Source of the DNA: an uncultured Muribaculaceae bacterium
GTDB taxonomy: Bacteria > Bacteroidota > Bacteroidia > Bacteroidales > Muribaculaceae
Assembly (NCBI GenBank): GCA_944321685.1
Contig: CALUMH010000011.1
Span: forward strand, 17,217 to 81,216
DNA length: 64,000 nucleotides
Direction of reading: 5' to 3'
Shown here: positions 35,761 through 43,069 of the stretch, piece after piece
Layout of the letters: each line of letters opens with the position of its first letter
Position numbering within the stretch: the stretch's first letter is position 1
Made by a program: the position numbers and the translations under genes
The notes under the pieces: generated by a model
Databases searched by the model: none
Seen by the model: only the letters and a program-made list of their open reading frames with translations
What the model was told of the DNA's origin: nothing

Positions 35761-37113
35761 ATGAAAAATATTAACAGAATATATGGCATTGCCACGGTGG
35801 CATTGGCTGCTTTGTCCACGACGAGTTGTGACAACTTCCTTGACATTCAGCCGGTGGGGCGTGTCATCATTACCACTGCCGAGGAATATCGCAAGATGCT
35901 CACCGAGGCTTATTCCATTGTGCCCGAAGACCGCGGACTTGCCACTTTCCGCAGCGACGAGTTTGTGCTTAATTCCACTGTTTCGCAAGAAGACTTGAAC
36001 AGTTACCTCGATATATGGCGTTGGGAAGACGTGTCGCCCGAATCTACTACCGCCACTTTCAACTGGCGCAGCTACTATCAAGTGCTTTATGAAGCCAATT
36101 ACTTGATAGAAAGCCGCGACAACATCACCGAAGGCAGTGCCGAAGAAATCGACCAACTTGAAGGCGAGGCATATATGCTCAGGGCATATATGCACTTCCT
36201 GCTCGTTAACCTGTATGGCGAGCCTTATACCGCCCTTGCCGATCCTTATTCAAGCAAAGCAGTGCCGTTGAAGCTCGATACCGACCCTTACAATGTGCTT
36301 TCGCGCAATACGGTGGGGGAGATATATGACCAAATAATAAGTGATATGGATATGGCCGAGCGGTTGCTTAATGTGGATGATTGGGGCGAATATCGCTACC
36401 GGTTCAACACGCTCTCGGTCGATGCGTTGCGTTCGCGCGTGTATCTTTACATGGGGCGTTGGGAAGAGTCGCTTGCAGCTTCGCGCCGTGTGCTTGAAGT
36501 GAAAAGCACACTTTCTGATGTTACCACCGAACTGCCCAACCATTATCAGTCGGTTGAAAACATTGTGGCTCTTGAACAGGTCATGACTGCCTATTACGAC
36601 CGTGCAGGAAAGGTGAATTCGGAGCTTTATGGTTTGTATGACATTTCGGGAGATTTGCGCCGTACACAATATTTCAACCGTCAAACTTCGTCGAACATCA
36701 CTGTGAAGAAGGGTGGCAGCAATGAATACAGTTGTTCGTTCCGCGTGGGTGAAATTTACCTTAATGCTGCCGAAGCCGCACTTGAAGCCTCGACAGGCGA
36801 GGATGCTTTGCAGGCGGCCCGCGGATACCTGCTCACACTTATGCAGAACCGCTACACAGCCAATTATTATGCCAAGCGTGAAACCGCTGTGAATGAAATG
36901 TCGCGCGATGAATTGCGTGAGGAAATCTATGCCGAACGCCGTCGTGAATTGGCGTTCGAGGGGCATCGTTGGTTTGATTTGCGCCGCACCACCCGCCCGC
37001 AGCTCACCAAGACTTATCAGGGTGTCACTTATACGTTGGAACAAGATGATAGCCGATACACAGTGCGCATACCGTCGGCAGCCATCGAGGCAAACCCCAA
37101 CTTGGCAAATTAA
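35761..37113 (+). CDS. SusD/RagB-family surface lipoprotein (second pair)
   Basis: The start is ATG 35761 (MKNINRIYGIATVALAALSTTSCDNF), 16 bp after susC, with a lipobox ending at Cys23. The 450-residue product is short for SusD. Family segments are IDQLEGEAYMLRAYMHFLLVNLYGEPY, LSVDALRSRVYLYMGRWEESLAAS, FRVGEIYLNAAEAALE and EIYAERRRELAFEGHRWFDLRR. It is the ligand-binding partner of the SusC upstream; RagB-like short proteins are typical of peptide or unusual-substrate systems. Confidence 0.92.
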   Translation: MKNINRIYGIATVALAALSTTSCDNFLDIQPVGRVIITTAEEYRKMLTEAYSIVPEDRGLATFRSDEFVLNSTVSQEDLNSYLDIWRWEDVSPESTTATFNWRSYYQVLYEANYLIESRDNITEGSAEEIDQLEGEAYMLRAYMHFLLVNLYGEPYTALADPYSSKAVPLKLDTDPYNVLSRNTVGEIYDQIISDMDMAERLLNVDDWGEYRYRFNTLSVDALRSRVYLYMGRWEESLAASRRVLEVKSTLSDVTTELPNHYQSVENIVALEQVMTAYYDRAGKVNSELYGLYDISGDLRRTQYFNRQTSSNITVKKGGSNEYSCSFRVGEIYLNAAEAALEASTGEDALQAARGYLLTLMQNRYTANYYAKRETAVNEMSRDELREEIYAERRRELAFEGHRWFDLRRTTRPQLTKTYQGVTYTLEQDDSRYTVRIPSAAIEANPNLAN

Positions 37114-37129
37114 ATTTCAGTTTGGATGG

Positions 37130-37151
37130 AGATGTGATTAATCGCGCATCT
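37130..37151. repeat. Degenerate copy of the dispersed palindrome
   Basis: agatgtgattaatcgcgcatct keeps the gattaatcgc centre and paired ends agatg/catct but lacks the flanks of the other copies. It lies in the 83-bp gap between susD and the T9SS-tailed gene. Confidence 0.5.
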
Positions 37152-37196
37152 TAAGCAGCCCAAATATATTTAACCATAAAAAGAAAGGATTGAAAG

Positions 37197-38936
37197 ATGA
37201 AAAAGACTGTTTTATGCATGGCACTTGCCGCATTGTCGGCAGGCAGTGCGCTCAACGCAGCCGTTTCCCTCACAGGAGGGACTTCTGTCTCGCTTAGCGG
37301 CATATTGGCCGATGCCGAGAATGCCCCGGCAAAAAACGTGATGGCCTACAGCGGCAATAGCCTGTATGCCTCGGGCAATTTCGACACGGCTTTTGGTGAA
37401 ATGTCTCCGCTCACAACCAGCGATGCTTTCATCATAAAGTATAGCACCGGCATGGTAGAACAATGGAAAGTGCAACTCATGGGTTCGGCAACAGTTTCGG
37501 CTATGCTTGCCGACGGTGATGGCGGTATTTACGTTGCTGGCACTTATGCCGACGAGGTGGTTGTAGGCAGCACCGACGGCAACACCAAGACCATCAACGG
37601 TTATGAAGAATATGGTGAGCCTGTGGCGTTCAAGGCTGCATCGTTTGTTGCACATTATAATGCCGAAGGCGTGCTGCTCGCTGTTGGAACAATAATGCCG
37701 ACGCAAGACGCCGAACTTAATAATTATGCAACGGAAAATGGCCTGTGGGCAATGATTTTGGAAGGTGACACTTATTGCAGGGTAAGCAAATTGCTCGACT
37801 TGAATGGCTCGGTACATGCTGTAGTTGATTTTAAAGGTGCGATTTCAACAGCAGATAATTCTGTGGCAGTTGCTTCGGGTTCATATGCAAACGTAGAATT
37901 CGGTTTGGCTGCACCATCGGCAGCCGGAGCTGTTGTGGAATTCAATGATGCGCTTGAAGTGGTATCTTTCCCCGTCGTGCTGAAAAGTCGTTTTTGCGGA
38001 GATGGAAATACTGCTGATGAGAATGTCTCTTCACTGACTGCAGCCGCTGTCGGTTCGCAATTATATGTTGCGTTCAATTCGGTCGGGACTATTAATGTTT
38101 CGGCATATAATACATCCGAGCAGGTCGTAAATGAAATGCCCGTTGAAGGCGGACACAATTATGGCTATACCATTGTTTCGGCCAACGCCGAAACGAAGGA
38201 GGCACAAGTGAAGAATTACACCACTGTATCGGTGAGTGAAGATACTCAAGCAACTTCGATTGGCGACATGGAGGTTGCAGGCGACAAGCTGATTGTGACA
38301 GGTATGTTCCAAACTGCCCTTGGTTTTGACTCTGATATTACTGCAACTTCGAGCAGCGATATGTATGTGGCTGCCATTAACACATCCGATCTTAACACTG
38401 CTTGGGCTGTGGCAACAGGATATAACGAAGGTGATGCCAACGATTACAATGAAGCAATCACAGGCAGTGCAATCTTTGGTGACGTTGCCTATATTTACGG
38501 ATGCAATGAGCAAAAGAGCGACCGTGCCAAGCAGGCTTCGCTGTTTTATTCGGTTGACTTGGCCGATGGCACTATTGAAAACATGAACCCCGAAGACTAT
38601 ATCTTCGGTATGGCCGGTGACGGAACAAGCGTTGCAACCGCTCACACCACGGTGCCGGTTAGCGGTATCACATTCACTGCCTATGGTGAATTTGCCGGCG
38701 TGGACAATATTGCTGCCGACAAGACGCAGCAAGTGAGCGTTTATCCCAATCCTGTGGCCGATGTGCTTAACTTCTCGCTTCCATGCGATGCACAGGTATA
38801 TGCCCTCGATGGCAGTCTTATGCTTAGTGCTGCCGATGCAAAGTCGCTCGACGTTACAGGTCTTACCGGCGGTGTTTATATTGTAAAAATAACCGTAGCC
38901 GGAGAAACTTCATATATCAAGATAATGAAGAAGTAA
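37197..38936 (+). CDS. Secreted protein of unknown function with T9SS type A sorting domain
   Basis: I do not recognise the main domain of this 579-residue protein. It has a signal peptide (MKKTVLCMALAALSAGSALNA) and a beta-rich body with repeated strands of the form GGIYVAGTYADEVVVGS and KLIVTGMFQTALGF, reminiscent of beta-propeller blades. A clear T9SS type A sorting domain ends it (VSVYPNPVADVLNF, VYALDGSLML, LTGGVYIVKITVAGETSYIKIMKK). The gene lies 83 bp after susD in the metalloprotease operon, where surface-exposed accessory binding proteins (SusE/F position) are usually encoded. A hairpin terminator follows at 39018. Confidence 0.8.
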   Translation: MKKTVLCMALAALSAGSALNAAVSLTGGTSVSLSGILADAENAPAKNVMAYSGNSLYASGNFDTAFGEMSPLTTSDAFIIKYSTGMVEQWKVQLMGSATVSAMLADGDGGIYVAGTYADEVVVGSTDGNTKTINGYEEYGEPVAFKAASFVAHYNAEGVLLAVGTIMPTQDAELNNYATENGLWAMILEGDTYCRVSKLLDLNGSVHAVVDFKGAISTADNSVAVASGSYANVEFGLAAPSAAGAVVEFNDALEVVSFPVVLKSRFCGDGNTADENVSSLTAAAVGSQLYVAFNSVGTINVSAYNTSEQVVNEMPVEGGHNYGYTIVSANAETKEAQVKNYTTVSVSEDTQATSIGDMEVAGDKLIVTGMFQTALGFDSDITATSSSDMYVAAINTSDLNTAWAVATGYNEGDANDYNEAITGSAIFGDVAYIYGCNEQKSDRAKQASLFYSVDLADGTIENMNPEDYIFGMAGDGTSVATAHTTVPVSGITFTAYGEFAGVDNIAADKTQQVSVYPNPVADVLNFSLPCDAQVYALDGSLMLSAADAKSLDVTGLTGGVYIVKITVAGETSYIKIMKK

Positions 38937-39017
38937 AAAATTGAAATCGCGCCACTGAAGAAGTGTAACGGAAGCAAAACTCTGATGTTACCTTCCTCTT
39001 ACATTCGCAATATACTG

Positions 39018-39078
39018 CTTCGGAGATGCCGATGACATGAGTCCTTGAACTTTTGTGGGGTATCTCCGAAGACTTTTT
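39018..39078 (+). terminator. Terminator of the metalloprotease-SusCD operon
   Basis: cttcggagat (39018-39027) pairs with atctccgaag (39062-39071), followed by acttttttg. The loop is about 34 nt. Confidence 0.7.
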
Positions 39079-39147
39079 TGTGCTTTTGTCTGTAATTTTG
39101 ATATGTTTATCAGTAATTCGGTTACATGGTAAAGCATGGGTGTGCAT

Positions 39148-39155
39148 TATTTTTG
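39148..39155 (+). promoter_or_regulatory. -7 promoter box for the CMD-cupin gene
   Basis: TATTTTTG matches TAnnTTTG and lies ~49 bp before start codon 39204. No clear -33 TTTG. Confidence 0.45.
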
Positions 39156-39203
39156 TATCAAAGAAAAAATGATGTAAAACCACACAAAAACGAAAACCCG
39201 CAT

Positions 39204-40040
39204 ATGAAAAGAACTTTGCCCTCATTGCTGATTTTGATTACTTTGATATTCAATATTCCATTCATCACTATGGCACAAGAAAAAATTACACAGACTGCCG
39301 GACGCGTGCAGTTAGGGGAATTTGCCCCTGAATTTGCCCGGCTTAACGATGATGTCTTGTTTGGCGAAGTGTGGAACCGTGCTGGCTTGAGTCCGCACGA
39401 TCGCAGTATGATTACCATTGCCACGCTGATAGGCAAAGGAATTATCGATTCTTCGCTCACCCACCACTTGCAATTTGCCAAGCAAAACGGTGTAACTCGC
39501 ACCGAAATTTCCGAAATCCTCACCCACATAGCATTTTATGCCGGATGGCCTAACGCTTGGGGAGCTTTCCGCCTTGCAAAAGATGTGTGGGCCGGAGACA
39601 GCATCGTTGCCGACGATAACGGAATGGCGGCATTCCAACGCGAAATGATTTTCCCCATAGGCGAACCAAATGCGGCTTATGCCAAGTATTTCATAGGGAA
39701 CAGTTACCTTGCACCCATTTCAAAGGAGCAAATACCGTTTAACAATGTTACATTTGAACCGCGTTGTCGTAACAATTGGCACATACATCATGCCACAAGC
39801 GGAGGCGGACAGATGTTGGTGTGCGTGGCTGGCCGCGGTTGGTATCAGGAAGAAGGAAAGCCTGCCGTGCCGGTGTTCCCGGGCGACGTAATACATATTC
39901 CTGCCAACGTTAAGCATTGGCACGGTGCAGCCGCCGACAGTTGGTTTGCCCACCTTGCCTTTGAAATACCTGGTGAAAACACATCGAACGAATGGCTTGA
40001 ACCGGTATCTGACGATGAATACAGTCAATTAGGCAAGTGA
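39204..40040 (+). CDS. Secreted carboxymuconolactone decarboxylase-cupin fusion
   Basis: The start ATG 39204 (MKRTLPSLLILITLIFNIPFITMAQ) gives a signal peptide; the earlier in-frame ATG at 39126 does not. The 278-residue protein has a carboxymuconolactone decarboxylase (CMD) domain at ~40-130 (EVWNRAGLSPHDRSMITIATLIGKG, EILTHIAFYAGWPNAWGAF) and a cupin at ~180-255 with metal-binding-like histidines: HIHH (193-196) and HIPANVKHWH (231, 238, 240). The CxxC of AhpD-type peroxidase members is absent, so a redox role by that route is unlikely. Such fusions are known but poorly characterised. It is monocistronic, ending at a terminator shared with the convergent slyD-like gene. Confidence 0.85.
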   Translation: MKRTLPSLLILITLIFNIPFITMAQEKITQTAGRVQLGEFAPEFARLNDDVLFGEVWNRAGLSPHDRSMITIATLIGKGIIDSSLTHHLQFAKQNGVTRTEISEILTHIAFYAGWPNAWGAFRLAKDVWAGDSIVADDNGMAAFQREMIFPIGEPNAAYAKYFIGNSYLAPISKEQIPFNNVTFEPRCRNNWHIHHATSGGGQMLVCVAGRGWYQEEGKPAVPVFPGDVIHIPANVKHWHGAAADSWFAHLAFEIPGENTSNEWLEPVSDDEYSQLGK

Positions 40041-40062
40041 CGCGAGTTTATACCTGATAAAG

Positions 40063-40101
40063 CACGCAGGGATTGCACTTTTGCGATGTAATCCCTGCGT
40101 G
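40063..40101. terminator. Bidirectional terminator between CMD-cupin and SlyD-like genes
   Basis: cacgcagggatt (40063-40074) pairs perfectly with aatccctgcgtg (40090-40101). It lies between convergent stop codons with T/A-rich flanks. Confidence 0.85.
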
Positions 40102-40131
40102 TTATTATATATCTTGATAAATCGATGTCAA

Positions 40132-40707
40132 TCAATGGCAGCAACCGCCGCACCCGTCGTGGTCATGGTCGCCACAGCCGCCACCGCAACTGTCGCAACT
40201 GCAACCGCCGCAGCTGTGGTGCTGTGGCAGGTCGTCGGGGGTGGCATCGCGTACCAGCATCACACGGCCCTCATATTCCACATTTTTGCCGGCAAGGCGG
40301 TGGTTAAAATCTATTGTTACCTTTTCGTCACCTACATTTATCACGAGCCCTTGTGCGGGTTGTCCGGTAGATGTCATCATGGTCAGCGACTTTCCCACTT
40401 GTACCACGTCGGCCATGAAATTACCGTCGGCATCGTTGAAAATGCTGCGTTCGAGTTCCATCACAAGGCTTTCGTTGCGTGAGCCGAAAGCTTGTTCCGG
40501 AGTAAGCGTAAACTTGAATTCGTCGCCCTTTGTCAAGCCTTGTAACTTACGCGAGAAATCTTCGAGCAATCCCGGCTCCGCGCCATATACGAAGTGGTCG
40601 GGAACCTGTTCGGTAAACTCATATTCAAGTGTACGATTTCCGTCACCGTCCACCGAATATATTTTATAGGCAAGTTCTATGTATTTGCCGGTGCTTATTG
40701 TATCCAT
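40132..40707 (-). CDS. slyD: SlyD-type FKBP peptidyl-prolyl isomerase with Cys/His metal-binding tail
   Basis: This 191-residue protein starts MDTISTGKYIELAYKIYS and has the FKBP core split by an insert-in-flap domain (FVYGAEPGLLEDFSRKLQGLTKGDEFKFTLTPEQAFG), as in SlyD. The last ~28 residues are dominated by His, Cys, Gly and Asp (HHSCGGCSCDSC then GCGDHDHDGCGGCCH). In Escherichia coli a similar tail binds nickel and aids hydrogenase maturation. No hydrogenase or urease gene is seen here. It lies 17 bp downstream of the Ig-like lipoprotein gene on the same strand. The product is cytoplasmic: no signal peptide. Confidence 0.92.
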   Translation of the reverse strand: MDTISTGKYIELAYKIYSVDGDGNRTLEYEFTEQVPDHFVYGAEPGLLEDFSRKLQGLTKGDEFKFTLTPEQAFGSRNESLVMELERSIFNDADGNFMADVVQVGKSLTMMTSTGQPAQGLVINVGDEKVTIDFNHRLAGKNVEYEGRVMLVRDATPDDLPQHHSCGGCSCDSCGGGCGDHDHDGCGGCCH

Positions 40708-40724
40708 ATATGCTTAATAAATTA

Positions 40725-42851
40725 TTAATTGTTTATTCGATTATTGTTTTGGTAATCGGTATATTTATTACCGGTGTATATCGCCGGGCCTTCGTCATAA
40801 ATATCCTCTTCCTCTTCTCCAAACTTGTCGGTGTCGTTCTTTTTCCATTTTTTCTTTTCGGGCTTGTTCTTCTTGATTGCCTCGGGTTTTTGCATATCCA
40901 CCGCAACCTCATATATGTTCCACGACTGCTCTATATCCCAATTTTGTTTTAGACTGATTTTTTTTGGGTAATAATACACTTCTTCGGGTTGCAAGTGCGA
41001 TGCAAAGTTTCCTGTATCCCATTCGCCGTTGCTGTTGCGGTCAAGCACGATGCGGGCATAGTAATCGCCCGGAATTACGTTGTTGAACACGGCATATCCG
41101 TCACTGCCCACGGTAGCGGTGCGTTGCACCGCATCGCCGGTGTTGAGCAGTTCCACGAAAGCCGGCCCTGTGGCAGGTGATATGCTCAAGTACAGGTTGG
41201 CATATTCTTCAAGCCCGCGCACCTTGAATAGTTGTTCTATCGTCTTGTTGGGCGTGCCGTAAATTCCGTAAACCGACATCGAGTCGATGCGCAACTTGTA
41301 GGTGGCACCCGGTTCCCATTTCACCGGCATCGACCATTTCATTATTTCATGCGGTTCATTGGGGATAAGTGCAGGCACCGGTAATTCTTCCCAAAGCGAG
41401 TCTTCATATTGTTTCCACAAGTGGAAACCGCTCATCATGATGGTATCGATGGGCTCCACCACTTCAAAAGTGAGCGGTGCGTCAACATCGACGGTGGCGG
41501 TGGATGTCAGTTTGAAATCGAAAAACGGTATCCGGTCAATCGAGTCCTTTTCCCACGTGCGTAACACGGTGGCCAGTTCCATGCTGTCGGCCCGGGCTTC
41601 CATTTCGGCCTTTACTGTGTCGCGTTCGGTTTTGCGTTCTTCGGCTCGCTTGCGCAGGCGTTCAAGGTTCTTCTCGTATTCCTCTTTCAGTTCCTTGTAT
41701 CTTTCGGCCTCGTCTTTCTTTGATTTTTCAAGTTGCCGCTTATAAGCATTCTTTATGTTCACATAAAGGGTGTCGGTGGTGTATGTGAGGTTTTCGAGCG
41801 TGTCGGTACGTAAGTAATTGAGTGTAATTCTTATCGAGTCGTTATGTGCAAGAGCTGTATCGGTAATCCAGTAAAACAGGGAATCGTTAAATTCCGACCG
41901 TTGCAGCTTGTACCAGCTATCGTCGTCACGCACTTGCGGTTCAATGACTTTTATTGTGGGCAAGGTGTCGCTGCGGGCACTGAATTTAATGTATATGCGG
42001 TTGTAATCAGGCCGTTCGTAGGCATACAAGTATTGCGACACATAGCCTTCGTTTGACATTGATAGCAGTATGTCGTTTGGGATAAACACCGTGTGGGTGC
42101 CTTGTGTCACGGTATCCACTGCCATGCTTTTGGTGAAAACGGTGTCCATGGTTGTTTCCATGTATGTGTCGGGGATTATGGTATCGAGCAGGAATGCCAT
42201 ATCCTCGGTGCGGACAAATTTATAGTCACGGTCGGCATCGTTCAGGGCATAAATGCGGTATCGACCCGGTTTCAGGTTGCGAATGGTGAATTGCCCGCGG
42301 TCATTGGTGCGGGCCACACGGTCGAATTGCAACTTGGTAAACGCCGAATCGTTGAGGTTGCTGTGTATTCCCACCACCACTTTTTGCATGGGTTCAAGGT
42401 CGCGGGCCCGTAGCACTATGCCCGACACTTGCAGCGTGTCGATGGTGTCGCCGGTTGAAAACGCAAAAGCGAAATTTTCAAGCGGATTGTTTTCGTTATT
42501 GTCTTGTATGCAATTGGCAAAGTCAATCGAATATGTGGTACCGGGTTTCATGGTGTCGCGGAATTCCACTGTTACTTTGTGCCCCAGAGCTGTGAGCCGC
42601 GGCATTTCGCGCTGCACGGGCGAGAACATCACTTTTTCGCTTTGGTCAACGAGAGTCACCACTTCGTCGAACTCAAGTTCTACCCGGTTGCCTTTAAAGT
42701 TCAGCGTGTTGGGTGCCGGGTTGCTGCCTATGAATATTGGCGGGTCCATATCGACCGGCCCCCCGGTGGGCGAGCCTATCGATGCGCACGAATAAAGCAT
42801 AATGGCGGCCAGTGCCGCTATTATAAGGTATGTGGTATTTTCTAATTTCAC
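40725..42851 (-). CDS. Ig-like domain lipoprotein of Bacteroidetes
   Basis: This 708-residue protein has an SPII signal (LAAIMLYSCASIGSP), then a Big_5/SbsA-like Ig domain in residues ~35-135 (DPPIFIGSNPAPNTLNFKGNRVELEFDEVV). A carboxypeptidase-regulatory-like module follows (RGQFTIRNLKPGRYRIYALND). A strongly charged coiled coil spans ~365-425 (KSKKDEAERYKELKEEYEKN), then more beta-rich domains. This layout is widespread in Bacteroidetes, usually annotated only as Ig-like protein; I do not know its role. It heads an operon with the SlyD-like gene and is divergent from secDF, and the 218-bp divergent gap also holds a weak minus-strand -7 box (TACCTTTA, 42888-42895). Confidence 0.75.
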   Translation of the reverse strand: MKLENTTYLIIAALAAIMLYSCASIGSPTGGPVDMDPPIFIGSNPAPNTLNFKGNRVELEFDEVVTLVDQSEKVMFSPVQREMPRLTALGHKVTVEFRDTMKPGTTYSIDFANCIQDNNENNPLENFAFAFSTGDTIDTLQVSGIVLRARDLEPMQKVVVGIHSNLNDSAFTKLQFDRVARTNDRGQFTIRNLKPGRYRIYALNDADRDYKFVRTEDMAFLLDTIIPDTYMETTMDTVFTKSMAVDTVTQGTHTVFIPNDILLSMSNEGYVSQYLYAYERPDYNRIYIKFSARSDTLPTIKVIEPQVRDDDSWYKLQRSEFNDSLFYWITDTALAHNDSIRITLNYLRTDTLENLTYTTDTLYVNIKNAYKRQLEKSKKDEAERYKELKEEYEKNLERLRKRAEERKTERDTVKAEMEARADSMELATVLRTWEKDSIDRIPFFDFKLTSTATVDVDAPLTFEVVEPIDTIMMSGFHLWKQYEDSLWEELPVPALIPNEPHEIMKWSMPVKWEPGATYKLRIDSMSVYGIYGTPNKTIEQLFKVRGLEEYANLYLSISPATGPAFVELLNTGDAVQRTATVGSDGYAVFNNVIPGDYYARIVLDRNSNGEWDTGNFASHLQPEEVYYYPKKISLKQNWDIEQSWNIYEVAVDMQKPEAIKKNKPEKKKWKKNDTDKFGEEEEDIYDEGPAIYTGNKYTDYQNNNRINN

Positions 42852-42979
42852 TGCTTGAATAGTGTGGATAGTGTGAGAAAAACGGCGTAAAGGTAGTAAA
42901 AATTTGCCGATACATTGGTCACGGCAGGCTTAAATTGTGGCTTTTTGCAATTGATAACTTTTAAAAGGGCAGATAAAAA

Positions 42980-43010
42980 TTTCAAACTTTGATGTTTTGT
43001 TGTATATTTG
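42980..43010 (+). promoter_or_regulatory. Bacteroidetes-type promoter for secDF
   Basis: TTTC (42980-42983), 19-bp spacer, TATATTTG (43003-43010), an exact TAnnTTTG. The start codon is ~60 bp downstream. Confidence 0.65.
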
Positions 43011-43069
43011 CAAGCTGAAAATGTGCGGAATAAATTTTAACAAAAATAATAATTAACTAACAACAACAC

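Noticed and set aside
34707..35846. 379-residue open frame on the minus strand
   Set aside because: Antisense to the second susC, which is well supported.
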